Origin: JAHEFU01 sp041395205
GTDB lineage: Bacteria; 4484-113; JAFGCY01
DNA: 64,000 nucleotides
Direction of reading: 5' to 3'
NCBI GenBank assembly: GCA_041395205.1
Contig: JAWLAZ010000003.1
Span: 186,001-250,000, forward strand
In this document: positions 17,589 through 26,491 of the stretch, piece by piece
How the letters are laid out: each line of letters begins with the position of its first letter
Position numbering within the stretch: the stretch's first letter is position 1
Made by a program: the position numbers and the translations under genes
The notes under the pieces: generated by a model
Database searches by the model: none
Told to the model about the DNA's origin: nothing
Seen by the model: only the letters and a program-made list of their open reading frames with translations

Positions 17589-18404
17589 CTATTCGGAGCC
17601 TTTCGTCCGCAGGTAAGCAACCTTACCATTACGCAGGTCGATCGCCGTGGCATCAGCGTACTCATCACTGATGCGGATCGCCTTTGACAAGGTGCTGATC
17701 CGGCGGCGCAGCTCCTCCTCATCCACCGGTGCCCCGAGCAGCACCTCCAGCCCCTTGTCCGTTACCAGAGTGAAATCACCCGCGGAGCTGACATCGATTG
17801 CACTTACGCGCCGGTCCAGCAGTTCGCGGCAGAGCCCGGCGGTGAGGATCAGCATCTCCGCCACCGCATACTCGGCGTCGATCCCGCTGTCCTGCATGCG
17901 CACGAGCGGCAGGCGGTTGAGATCCTCGAACTGCCCATCCACGTCCAGTTCCGGATCGCGCAGCACGACCTCGCCGTCACTGCAGATCCAGTAGGCATTG
18001 CCGGCGATCTCCAGCGGCAGGAGCGGCATGCGCTCGTCGACACTGAGCAGCATCCGCCGTCCGCTGAGCATGCGCGTGCTGTAACCCTTGACCCAGCGGC
18101 TGCTGCCCTCCGCGAGCTCACGGTGCTGAGGCAGCAGTATCCCGGCATTCACGCGGCCCGGCATGCCGCTCAGTTCCAGAATCTCGGACGCGGAACTCAG
18201 GCGGTTGCCACGCAGGATGATCGTGCGCGGGTAGAACAGTTCCTCGATATCCGTTGCCAGCACGAGCGCAGTGCCCAGCATGATTACGGCCAGCAGGATG
18301 CCAGCGGCGCGCAGCAGCGGCAGTGGATTCTGGCTGCGCGGGCGGCCATGCACCTGCTCCAGCACCTCGGGCTTGAAGCCCATGCTGATCCTGCCCTGGC
18401 TCAC
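17589..18404 (-). CDS. ftsQ: Cell division protein FtsQ
   Basis: 271 residues: a short cytoplasmic N-terminus, one membrane helix at about 32-51, then a POTRA-type domain (TIILRGNRLSSASEILELSG) and a beta domain. It belongs to the FtsQBL subcomplex that signals to septal wall synthesis. Sequence is divergent, as usual for FtsQ, but location between ddl and ftsA is decisive. It starts with GTG at 18404 overlapping the ddl stop (GTGA), implying coupling. Confidence 0.88.
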   Translation of the reverse strand: MSQGRISMGFKPEVLEQVHGRPRSQNPLPLLRAAGILLAVIMLGTALVLATDIEELFYPRTIILRGNRLSSASEILELSGMPGRVNAGILLPQHRELAEGSSRWVKGYSTRMLSGRRMLLSVDERMPLLPLEIAGNAYWICSDGEVVLRDPELDVDGQFEDLNRLPLVRMQDSGIDAEYAVAEMLILTAGLCRELLDRRVSAIDVSSAGDFTLVTDKGLEVLLGAPVDEEELRRRISTLSKAIRISDEYADATAIDLRNGKVAYLRTKGSE

Positions 18405-19471
18405 GGGCGCGCTCCCTGCCGTTCAATGCGCTCCAGCGCGCAGAGCATCAGGATCTCCAGCAGCTCAGCGTAGTCAATTCCCGCGGCCCGCGCTGCCATC
18501 GGCAGCAGCGACAGCTCCGTGAATCCCGGCAGCGTGTTCGCCTCCAGGAACCAGTGCCGGCCCTCGTTGTCAAGAATGAAGTCAATGCGGGCGAAGGGTT
18601 CCAGTTCCAGCGCCCGGTAGATCTGCCCGGCATCGCGGCTGACTGCCTGCGCCACCTGCTCATCAAGCGGCGCCGGACACAGGTACTCGGAAGCACCCTT
18701 CGTATATTTTGCGCGGTAGTCGTAGAAGCCCTCGCGTGGGCGGATCTCCACGATCGGCAGGCCCAGGGCCTCGTCATTTGCTCCGATCCAGCCGCAGGTC
18801 AGCTCACGTCCGCTGACGTGCTGCTCCACCATCAGGTTGCCAACCGTACTGCAGATCCCGCGGGCTTCGGCCCAGCCGGCGTCATCGTTGGCAAAGATCG
18901 CCACACCGACGCTGCTGCCCTCATCCACTGGTTTGGCAACCAGCCTGGGGATCCCAGTAGGAACCTGGTCCCGGATCGCCGCCAGATCCCGTCCCCGCCA
19001 CCACAGCGGGGTCTGGATCCCCAGCGACAGGGCCACGCGTTTCGTGAGGATCTTGTCCATCGCCAGCGCGCTGCCCTTCACGTCGGCACTGACGAAGGGC
19101 AGGCCCACCAGTCGCAGCAGGCCCTGCCAGGTTCCGTTTTCCCCGAGGCTGCCGTGCATCATGCTGAACACGACATCATGTCCACCCAGGGTGGCCAGGC
19201 TGCTGTCCGCGGAAACATGCACGGGGCTCAGCTCGGCAGGGCGGCTGCCGGATTCAATGGACCGGAAGTAGTCGAGCGAAAGCCCCTGCTCGCTTATGAC
19301 GGCCAGGGCAGTGCTGTAACCATGCCCGGCAAGTGCGGACGCGACACTGCTCCCGCTGTTGAGCGAGACATCGCGTTCACTGCTGGATCCTCCGGCAAGG
19401 ACCAGGACTTTCAATCGGAGCAGTTCCTGACGGCGCGCGTTAAGCCGGGAGCGAATCTGCTCTAGGGACAA
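18401..19471 (-). CDS. ddl: D-alanine--D-alanine ligase
   Basis: 356-residue ATP-grasp ligase that makes the D-Ala-D-Ala end of the wall peptide. N-terminal VLVLAGGSSSERDVSLNSG, the HGSLGENGTWQGLL motif, VAKPVDEGSSVGV for ATP and ARIDFILDNEG with WFLEANTLPGF for Mg and substrate are all present. The start is a TTG at 19471 with GGAGGG 7 bases upstream. It has its own -10 box (19496-19501) and so need not depend on murC. Confidence 0.95.
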   Translation of the reverse strand: MSLEQIRSRLNARRQELLRLKVLVLAGGSSSERDVSLNSGSSVASALAGHGYSTALAVISEQGLSLDYFRSIESGSRPAELSPVHVSADSSLATLGGHDVVFSMMHGSLGENGTWQGLLRLVGLPFVSADVKGSALAMDKILTKRVALSLGIQTPLWWRGRDLAAIRDQVPTGIPRLVAKPVDEGSSVGVAIFANDDAGWAEARGICSTVGNLMVEQHVSGRELTCGWIGANDEALGLPIVEIRPREGFYDYRAKYTKGASEYLCPAPLDEQVAQAVSRDAGQIYRALELEPFARIDFILDNEGRHWFLEANTLPGFTELSLLPMAARAAGIDYAELLEILMLCALERIERQGARP

Positions 19472-19495
19472 TTCAACCCTCCAAAGGTCGCGTGG

Positions 19496-19501
19496 ATTAT
19501 A
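19496..19501 (-). promoter_or_regulatory. -10 box of the ddl-ftsQAZ run
   Basis: TATAAT on the minus strand, 24 bases before the TTG start of ddl, followed by the GGAGGG ribosome site. No clear -35 box. Confidence 0.55.
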
Positions 19502-19581
19502 GCATCAGCCCAGACTTTGTGGACAGTCTGTGGATAAGTCCGGAGGAAACATGCCTGCCTGACATAGCAGGAGCAGGAAGT

Positions 19582-21045
19582 CTAGTGGCGGTCTTCGAGC
19601 ATGAAGGAAGGATCGGACATTTCCGCCGTGATGCGATCGAGATCCACACCGGCCACCAGTTCGATGTCGCGGCGGGCGAAGGTCTCGGCCAGGCGGTAGC
19701 CCACGGTGTTGACCGTGCCGGCGCCGACCGTCAGCACCACGTCACCGGGACGTGAGGAATCCACCACATACTGGTATATGTCGTCCAGGCTGTCGATGCA
19801 GCGCAGGCGGGTTTCATCATACTTGCTCTGGAAGAAGCGGTTGAGGTAGTCCAGGCCGATCCCGGCCAGAGGCTTCTCATTCGCGGTGTAGATCGGAGCA
19901 AGGATGATTTCGTCGGCGTTGATGAAGGCCGGCGGGAACTGCTGCGCCAGGTTGCGGCTGCGCGTGTAGCGATGCGGCTGGAAGATCACGCGCAGGCGGC
20001 CCTTGAAGACCTCACGCACACTGCCCAGCAGGTTCTGGATCTCGGTCGGGTGATGGGCGTAATCATCAATCACATGCACGTTGCCGGCATGCAGCATGTC
20101 ATAGCGGCGGTGGATTCCCGGGAAGGTCTCCAGGCCGTAGCTGCAGGTGTCGGTGGAGACGCCGAGGCTGCGGCAGACCGCCAGCGAGCACAGCGCATTC
20201 TGCATGTTGTGGTCGCCCGGGAAGCCCAGGTTGACCACGCCCAGCGGGCCTTCAGTGCGGTGATGGACCTCGAAGGACAGGCCTCCGTTGTGCACCCGGC
20301 GGGCCACGGCCTGGTACTCCGCCTCGGGATGCGTGCCATACGTGATCACGCGGCCCTTGAGCATCGGCATGATGGAACGCACGTTCTCATCGTCCAGGCA
20401 GACGACGCTGAACCCGTCCCGGCCTGGGCTGTTCAGGAATTCCACGAAACTGTTCTTCAGGTTCGACAGCGAGCCGTGAAAATCCATGTGGTCGTAATCA
20501 ATATTGGTGACAACGGCTACATGTGGCACGAAACTCAGCATGGAGTTGTTGCTCTCGTCACCTTCACAGATGAAAAGGTCGCTTTCACCGTGGCGGGCGG
20601 AGCCGATGCCGCGCTTGAGCACGGAGCCGATCACGAAGTTTGGGTCAAGCTGAGCTGCCAGTGCAATGCTTGCCACCATGCTTGTGGTGGTTGACTTGCC
20701 ATGGCTGCCGCTGATCACCACGCTGCGTTTGCGATCCGCCAGATAGGCCATGAATTCGATGCGAGACAGCAGCGGCACGCCGTGCTGCTTGGCATACTGA
20801 ACTTCGGGATTCTCATCGGAGATTGCCGTGCTGCGCACAACCAGGTCGGCATGGCGCACATAGCGCTCATCATGCTCGTACCAGACCTGGGCACCAGCTT
20901 CCTCCAGAGCACGTGTTACCTTGCTGCTCTGCCGGTCGGAACCAGTGACCTCATACTTCCTTTCGAGCATCAGGTGGGCGAGCGCGCTTACGCCAGCGCC
21001 GCCGATGCCGATGAAGTGAATGCGATTAGTTGATCTCTTCAGCAC
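19582..21045 (-). CDS. murC: UDP-N-acetylmuramate--L-alanine ligase MurC
   Basis: 487 residues. ATP-dependent ligase that adds the first amino acid of the wall peptide. N-terminal Rossmann motif HFIGIGGAGVSALA, ATP P-loop GSHGKSTT (113-120; most MurC have T in place of the first S), the GDESNNSML and NIDYDHMDFH motifs, and C-terminal PHRYTRSRNL are present. Start is GTG at 21045. murB and murG, usual neighbours, are not beside it; a 110-base gap with a promoter separates it from ddl. Confidence 0.97.
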   Translation of the reverse strand: MLKRSTNRIHFIGIGGAGVSALAHLMLERKYEVTGSDRQSSKVTRALEEAGAQVWYEHDERYVRHADLVVRSTAISDENPEVQYAKQHGVPLLSRIEFMAYLADRKRSVVISGSHGKSTTTSMVASIALAAQLDPNFVIGSVLKRGIGSARHGESDLFICEGDESNNSMLSFVPHVAVVTNIDYDHMDFHGSLSNLKNSFVEFLNSPGRDGFSVVCLDDENVRSIMPMLKGRVITYGTHPEAEYQAVARRVHNGGLSFEVHHRTEGPLGVVNLGFPGDHNMQNALCSLAVCRSLGVSTDTCSYGLETFPGIHRRYDMLHAGNVHVIDDYAHHPTEIQNLLGSVREVFKGRLRVIFQPHRYTRSRNLAQQFPPAFINADEIILAPIYTANEKPLAGIGLDYLNRFFQSKYDETRLRCIDSLDDIYQYVVDSSRPGDVVLTVGAGTVNTVGYRLAETFARRDIELVAGVDLDRITAEMSDPSFMLEDRH

Positions 21046-21059
21046 GCGAGTTGGCTGGG

Positions 21060-21065
21060 ATTATA
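21060..21065 (-). promoter_or_regulatory. -10 box of murC
   Basis: TATAAT on the minus strand, 14 bases before the GTG start, giving a leader of only about 7 bases. The -35 region is not recognisable. Confidence 0.5.
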
Positions 21066-21157
21066 GCGGAGGTTCGCACATTCCACCATACATTCCCCTT
21101 AAAAACTCTTGGTTTTTTCTTATATTTTTTGCAAATGGACTGACTCTCAGGGAGTGC

Positions 21158-21163
21158 TATACT
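21158..21163 (+). promoter_or_regulatory. Leaderless-type -10 box of the sensor gene
   Basis: TATACT, 7 bases before the GTG at 21171 (10 before the ATG at 21174). There is no ribosome site at workable distance. Confidence 0.55.
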
Positions 21164-21170
21164 CAGCCCC

Positions 21171-22682
21171 GTGATGCGTGATTCCGGCAGATACAGGCCC
21201 TGGATCTGGCGGCGGATGCTCCTGTCGGCGATCATCAGCTCCATCGTTCCCGTGACAGTGATCAGCATCCTGCTGTTCACCCTTTCAGACAACGGGGCAG
21301 TCTACACCACTGACCTGAGCAATCAGGTGCGCCAGGAACTGCAGGACCAGTTCCTGCTCTCCACCGAAGCCCAGGCCGACCAGATCAGCCAGCGCCTCGT
21401 GAAGATCGGCTACAACGTCGAGCTGCTCAGGGCCTACGCCACGGATCTGCTGACATCCCAGGAAGCCTATGCCCGCGATCCCTGGGAGGATCCGGAGGGT
21501 GGAGAAACGGCGGCGGAAGGTGAGTCCGGCGAATCCGGACAGGCTGACGCCGGCAGCAACTCAGATCCCGCCAGGGCTGTGCAGTACCTCGAGAACCCCA
21601 TTTATTACAGTCAGGGTGAGGACGGGGCCATCCGCAAGATCATTGACGACAACGGCTCAGCGCTGTTCTTCCGCCGCCCGGACACCAGCCGTGACTTCAC
21701 ACGCTACGAACGCCAGAAGATGCAGGTCACGGCCCGCCTGGATTCCCTGCTCAAGGGGCCGACGCGTTACGACCAGCTCGTTTCGCATGCCTACATCGTC
21801 ACCTCGGACAGCATGCTGCGGGCCTACCCATTCATTGATGTCGCCACCTGGCCGGCGGACAAGGACCTCACCAAGCCGGCGATGTATGCCTGGAGCCCCG
21901 AAAAGGCCAATGACCGCGGCCTGGTATGGACCTCTCCCTATGTCAGCCACCTCTCCGGCGAATGGGTGGTTTCCTGCCTGGGTCAGGTTGCGATCGGCAC
22001 GAACCAGGTGGCAGTCGTCGGCTGCGAGGTGCGCGTATCCCGCATGATGGACGAGCTGCTGGGCTTCAGCATCGGACCCGGCGGGATCAGCTGGCTGCAG
22101 CGCAGCGACGGCACCCTGCTCAGCGCACAGACTAGTGCGGTGGATTACCTGCGCGTGATCCCGATCGGCAATGCCGAACTGCCCAGTGACAAGCATCCCG
22201 AGCAGACGGTGCGCGAGGAAGCGAATCTCGAAGCCCGTGGCAATGATGAAATCAAGCGCCTGCTCGGTTCCCTCGACAAGAGCAAGAGCGAGGGGCGCGT
22301 GCTGGAACCGGCCACCGAGGGGCGCTACTTCGTGATGTCACCGGTTGCCGGGCTGGACTGGCTGCTGGCCGGCACGATCCAGAGCCGCAGCATCGCCCTC
22401 ACGAGCCGCCAGAAGGATGAACAGCTGGCGATTGCCCAGCAGAAGTTCCTGATCGCCGGTGTCGGTCTGATCGTGGGACTGATCATTGCCTTCGTGATGG
22501 CCGGCCTGGAAGGCCGCAGGATCCTGCAGCCGGTGCAGATCATGATCAGCAAGCTGCGGGAATTCTCGGTGGGCCAGGGATCCCCCACCCTGGCAATCGC
22601 GGATGAGGGCGAGATCGGCGAACTGGCCAATGCCGTGCAGGATGTCGTGGACAAATGCAGCCGCGGCCCTGACAACTCCTAG
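21171..22682 (+). CDS. Membrane sensor with extracytoplasmic domain and HAMP, no output domain
   Basis: 503 residues: a cytoplasmic start, membrane helix 1 (about 17-38), a large extracytoplasmic part of about 390 residues, membrane helix 2 (about 430-450), and a HAMP-like domain (EGRRILQPVQIMISKLREFSVG to IGELANAVQDVVDK). The layout resembles double-Cache sensors of kinases and SpoIIE-type phosphatases, including a Glu/Gly-rich insert near 105-130. The protein ends right after HAMP, so no kinase, phosphatase or methyl-accepting output is present. It overlaps the convergent phosphorylase gene by 4 bases. Start could be GTG 21171 or ATG 21174. Confidence 0.75.
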   Translation: MMRDSGRYRPWIWRRMLLSAIISSIVPVTVISILLFTLSDNGAVYTTDLSNQVRQELQDQFLLSTEAQADQISQRLVKIGYNVELLRAYATDLLTSQEAYARDPWEDPEGGETAAEGESGESGQADAGSNSDPARAVQYLENPIYYSQGEDGAIRKIIDDNGSALFFRRPDTSRDFTRYERQKMQVTARLDSLLKGPTRYDQLVSHAYIVTSDSMLRAYPFIDVATWPADKDLTKPAMYAWSPEKANDRGLVWTSPYVSHLSGEWVVSCLGQVAIGTNQVAVVGCEVRVSRMMDELLGFSIGPGGISWLQRSDGTLLSAQTSAVDYLRVIPIGNAELPSDKHPEQTVREEANLEARGNDEIKRLLGSLDKSKSEGRVLEPATEGRYFVMSPVAGLDWLLAGTIQSRSIALTSRQKDEQLAIAQQKFLIAGVGLIVGLIIAFVMAGLEGRRILQPVQIMISKLREFSVGQGSPTLAIADEGEIGELANAVQDVVDKCSRGPDNS

Positions 22683-24022
22683 GGCTGCAGTATCTCCAGT
22701 ACGCTTTCGCGCCTTTCCACCGGTGCATCACTGAGCCTGAACGCCGCACTGAGCTGACCGAGGATTTCCTCAGTGTCCCCGGCCTGCTGTTCACCGACGA
22801 AGACGCTGACGAGTTCCTGCCCGGCTGTGATCTGATCCCCGATGTTCGCATGGCAGAGCAACCCGGCATTCGGGACAATTTCATCTTCCTGGCTCAGCCT
22901 GCCGGCACCGCAGCTGCGTGCGGCATTGCCGACGGCCAGGCAGTCCACGGCCTCCAGCCAGCCGCTGCCCTGCGCCCTGAGGCTGTGCGGCGTGACTCCG
23001 CTGAACTCAGCCGGAGAAAACTCCAGCTGCTCCAGCTCACCACCCTGGGCTTTCACCCATTCACCAAATTTGGCAAGCGCCTGCCCGCTGTCGAGCAGCC
23101 AGTTGAGATGCTCGGAGGCAATCTCGATGTCGGGATAGCTGCCGGCCAGCACAAGCTCCAGGCTACCGATGGCAATCAGTACATCGCGCAGGTCGCGCAG
23201 GCCCTCGCTCCCTGAGAGCAGCTGCAGCACCTCCAGCACCTCGAGGCGGTTGCCAACGGCATGCCCGAGCGGCTGGTCCATGTCCGTGATCACACAGCCC
23301 ACACGCCGGCCCAGCGGTTCCCCGATGTCCATCGCCATGCGCGCAAAGCCTGACGCCTCTTCCTGATCCGCAAAGAAGGCCCCGCTGCCGCATTTCACAT
23401 CAAGCACGATCACCGGTGCCCCGGCTGCGATCTTCTTGCTCATCACGCTGGCGGTCACCAGCCCGAGTTCGCGCACGTTGTCAGTGGCATCCCGCAGGTG
23501 GTAGAACAGCTTGTCCGCCGGCACCAGCCGCGCGGTCTGCCCGGCCACAGCGCAGCCGACGCTTGCGAGGATCCTCCGGAACTCCGTGTTGTCCAGATCG
23601 GTTCTGAAGCCCGGGATGCTTTCCAGCTTGTCAACCGTGCCGCCGGTATGCCCCAGACCTCGGCCGCTCATCTTCGGCATTGCGAGCCCGGCAGCCGCCA
23701 GCAGCGGGGCCAGCGCGAGAGTCACCTTGTCGCCCACCCCGCCCGTGCTGTGCTTGTCCACCACGGGCCGTTCCGCATCCTCCCAGCTCAGGGTCTCACC
23801 GCTGGCAACGAAGGCCCGGGTCATGGCGATGGTCTCGGCCGCACTCAGCTTCTCATAGCAGAACACGGTGAGCAGGGTCGCGAGCTGGTAGTCTGGGATC
23901 CTGCCGGCCGTGGCTTCCCGAACCAGCCAGTCCATCTGCTCCGCGCTGAGCGGCTGCCCCTGCTTGCGCTGCTGAATCAGGCTGATGATGTGCACACTGC
24001 TGCCCCTGTGCCTGGCTGGCAT
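22679..24022 (-). CDS. Pyrimidine-nucleoside / thymidine phosphorylase
   Basis: About 447 residues. Phosphorolysis of thymidine, deoxyuridine or uridine to base and (deoxy)ribose-1-phosphate in nucleoside salvage. Signatures: KHSTGGVGDKVTLALAP for phosphate, PKMSGRGLGHTGGTVDKLES, then SVMSKKIAAGA and VLDVKCGSGAF. The C-terminal domain is present. Whether it is thymidine-specific (DeoA) or broad (Pdp) cannot be decided by eye. Start is uncertain: ATG at 24022, or the in-frame GTG at 23995, which better fits the family N-terminus (HIISLIQQRKQG). It is divergent from the isoaspartyl peptidase gene. Confidence 0.93.
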   Translation of the reverse strand: MPARHRGSSVHIISLIQQRKQGQPLSAEQMDWLVREATAGRIPDYQLATLLTVFCYEKLSAAETIAMTRAFVASGETLSWEDAERPVVDKHSTGGVGDKVTLALAPLLAAAGLAMPKMSGRGLGHTGGTVDKLESIPGFRTDLDNTEFRRILASVGCAVAGQTARLVPADKLFYHLRDATDNVRELGLVTASVMSKKIAAGAPVIVLDVKCGSGAFFADQEEASGFARMAMDIGEPLGRRVGCVITDMDQPLGHAVGNRLEVLEVLQLLSGSEGLRDLRDVLIAIGSLELVLAGSYPDIEIASEHLNWLLDSGQALAKFGEWVKAQGGELEQLEFSPAEFSGVTPHSLRAQGSGWLEAVDCLAVGNAARSCGAGRLSQEDEIVPNAGLLCHANIGDQITAGQELVSVFVGEQQAGDTEEILGQLSAAFRLSDAPVERRESVLEILQP

Positions 24023-24026
24023 GCCC

Positions 24027-24032
24027 TAAAAT
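24027..24032 (+). promoter_or_regulatory. Leaderless-type -10 box of the isoaspartyl peptidase operon
   Basis: TAAAAT, 6 bases before the ATG at 24039, with no ribosome site between. Confidence 0.55.
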
Positions 24033-24038
24033 CTGGCA

Positions 24039-24977
24039 ATGAGTGACGCGAAGATCATAGTGCACGGAGGCGCTGGCACCATCCGCCCCAGGCTCTGGGC
24101 TGCGTACCGAGACGGTGCGCATGCCGCCGCAGGCATCGGGCAGCAGGTGCTCAACCGCGGGGGCTCGGCCCTTGATGCGGTGATCGAGGCCGTGGTCAAC
24201 ATGGAGGACAACCCCGTCTTCAACTGTGGCACGGGGTCCTGCCTGACCTACGACGGCCGGGTGGAATGCGACGCCTTCGTGATGACGAGTGATCTGCGGG
24301 TCGGCGCGGTGAGCATCGTCACCAATCTCCGCAATCCCGTGCGCCTGGCCCGCGTCGTGATGGAGCAGACGGTGCACCATGTGATCGCCGGTGAGGCCAC
24401 AAACCGTCTGGCTGATGCACATGCCATCGAGAAGATCGATCCACATGCCCTGATCGTCGACCGCCGCCGCCGCCGCTGGCAGGAAATGCTGGATCGTGGC
24501 CTTGAGTTCATGGTCGACCCCGAACTGGAAGCCAGCGATGACCCGGCGGATCTCACGGATGATGATGCGATGGACACGGTCGGAGCCTGTGCCGTTGACA
24601 GGGAGGGCCGTGTGGCGGTCGCCGGCAGCACGGGCGGGATCATGCTCAAGTACCCCGGACGCATCGGCGACACACCGATGCCCGGTGCCGGCAACTACGC
24701 CGGTCCGGCGGGAGCCGTCGCCTGCACCGGTCATGGCGAGGCCATCATGCGCGTCTGCCTGGCGAAGTACTGCTATGACCTGCTGGAACAGGGCGTCCCC
24801 GTGGCCGAGGCTGCCAGCCGCAGCATCGCGCATCTCACCGAGCGCGTGCAGGGTTTTGCCGGCCTGATTGCCATCGACACCCAGGGCAACCGGGCCTGGG
24901 CGACCAGTACCCCGAACATTCCCGTCGGGATTCCCGAGCGGGTCATTGATGACAGCAGCGGGCAGCACCCCGCCTGA
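24039..24977 (+). CDS. Isoaspartyl peptidase / L-asparaginase (Ntn-hydrolase type)
   Basis: 312 residues. Plant-type asparaginase fold: IIVHGGAGTI at the start, GGSALDAVIEAV, and the autoprocessing site AMDT-VGACAVD with catalytic Thr T180 released by self-cleavage. The downstream substrate loops STGGIMLKYPGRIGDTP and ACTGHGEAIMR agree. It cleaves beta-aspartyl peptides and/or asparagine. The usual NAGxG loop reads NCGTGS. It is the first gene of a three-gene run with DUF4127 and an FAD oxidoreductase. Confidence 0.93.
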   Translation: MSDAKIIVHGGAGTIRPRLWAAYRDGAHAAAGIGQQVLNRGGSALDAVIEAVVNMEDNPVFNCGTGSCLTYDGRVECDAFVMTSDLRVGAVSIVTNLRNPVRLARVVMEQTVHHVIAGEATNRLADAHAIEKIDPHALIVDRRRRRWQEMLDRGLEFMVDPELEASDDPADLTDDDAMDTVGACAVDREGRVAVAGSTGGIMLKYPGRIGDTPMPGAGNYAGPAGAVACTGHGEAIMRVCLAKYCYDLLEQGVPVAEAASRSIAHLTERVQGFAGLIAIDTQGNRAWATSTPNIPVGIPERVIDDSSGQHPA

Positions 24978-24985
24978 GGCAGCCC

Positions 24986-26491
24986 ATGTCCCGCATCCTC
25001 CTGGTTCCGCTAGACAGCCGGCCATCCAACACGCAGTTTGCACAGCGGCTGGCGGACATCGGCGGTGTGCAGCTTGTGATGCCCTCCCGGGGCCTGCTGG
25101 GTGGCCTTCACAGCGGTGCCGACGGCCTTGAGCTGGCGCGCTTCATCGCTGACAACGCCCCCGGCTGCGATGCCGCGATCTTCTCCTGGGATGCGCTGCT
25201 CTACGGCGGACTGATCCAGAGCCGCCAGCCTGAGCGTGGCCATCATGCGGTAGCGGCGATCCGCGAGATCCTCGCCACCGTCGACTGGAACAGTGTCCGC
25301 GGCTACAGCTATGCCACCCTGCCCCGGCTCGGGATCTCGGTCTCCACTGCCGAACAGTACAGCACGCATGAATCCGTCCGCGAATACTTCATCCTCGCGG
25401 AGGGTACCGATAGCAGCGAAGCCGCCGACCGGCGCCTGTCAGAGCTGCTGGACCAGCTGGGCACTGACACGGCGGATGCCCTGCTGCGCTGGCGCAGGCG
25501 CAATACCGCCAATGTTGCTGAAGCGATGAGCGCTGCTGCAGCACTCGGACTGCAGCATATGCATGTTGCCATCGAGGACAACGCCCGCCAGGGGCCGCAT
25601 CTGCGCGAGGAACGTGAACTGAAGGAACACAGCCTGCAGCTTGCCGCGGATGGCACGCCCACGAGCTTCTCCTTCTTTGATGGCGCGGATGAATGCGCCT
25701 GCCTGCTGCTGGCCAAGGCCGCCAGTGAACTGGCCGGCAACCGCATCAGCCAGCTCCAGCTCAGTGTCCACCCCAAGGTTCCCGGGGCGGACCAGTACTT
25801 CGGCCTCTACGAATCCCGCAGTCTGGGCGACGGACTGATCGCGCTTGGCAAGCTGCTGCATACTGAATATGTCTATGAGGATGCGGAACTGCACTGGCTG
25901 GTGATCCACGGCGTGCAGCCCCAGCCGGACTATTTCCTCACACCGAAGCACAAGTACCGTGACAACCCCTTCCTGCTGCCGAAGGAGATCGTCGGCAGTG
26001 CCCCGCTGTTCATCACGGACCTGGCCTACTGCAATGGCAGCAACCCGCTGATCAGCCAGCACATTGCCAGAATGCCTGAGCAGTGGATCAATGGCCTGGT
26101 GGGCTTCAACACGAACTTCAATGCGCTGGGTGTCAGCGCTGCCACCCTGAAGATGATGCAGCTCGGGCAGAACAACCTCGCCGAGCGCCGCTTCCTGCTG
26201 GAGCGCCTCGCTGACGACGTGGTCTACCAGAGCATGGGCCGCTCACAGGTGATCCGCTACCTGATGAAGCAGGAGCTCGACGTGCTGAACTTCAGCAGCG
26301 CCCACATGCTGCAGAAGCAGGAATGCCTGAACATCGCGCGCCGCGTCTGGCTGGACTGGATCGAAGGACCCGGCATCCCCGTGCTGGAACGCAGCCGCAT
26401 CAGCAACCGCGCCGCACATGCCGTGCAGTTCAGCTTCCCCTGGGAACGCACATTCGAGATCGAGGCCACGGCACCCGAGGTGGTGACGTGA
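24986..26491 (+). CDS. DUF4127 family protein
   Basis: 501-residue cytoplasmic protein starting with the DUF4127 signature LLVPLDSRPSNTQ and continuing with SWDALLYGGLIQSR, YSYATLPRLGISVS, HVAIEDNARQGPH, a DGADE motif and the C-terminal GFNTNFNALG. The family has no known activity; the His/Asp-rich conserved motifs suggest a metal-dependent enzyme, which is inference. It begins 8 bases after the asparaginase and its stop overlaps the FAD oxidoreductase start, so the three are very likely co-translated and act in one pathway. Confidence 0.83.
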   Translation: MSRILLVPLDSRPSNTQFAQRLADIGGVQLVMPSRGLLGGLHSGADGLELARFIADNAPGCDAAIFSWDALLYGGLIQSRQPERGHHAVAAIREILATVDWNSVRGYSYATLPRLGISVSTAEQYSTHESVREYFILAEGTDSSEAADRRLSELLDQLGTDTADALLRWRRRNTANVAEAMSAAAALGLQHMHVAIEDNARQGPHLREERELKEHSLQLAADGTPTSFSFFDGADECACLLLAKAASELAGNRISQLQLSVHPKVPGADQYFGLYESRSLGDGLIALGKLLHTEYVYEDAELHWLVIHGVQPQPDYFLTPKHKYRDNPFLLPKEIVGSAPLFITDLAYCNGSNPLISQHIARMPEQWINGLVGFNTNFNALGVSAATLKMMQLGQNNLAERRFLLERLADDVVYQSMGRSQVIRYLMKQELDVLNFSSAHMLQKQECLNIARRVWLDWIEGPGIPVLERSRISNRAAHAVQFSFPWERTFEIEATAPEVVT

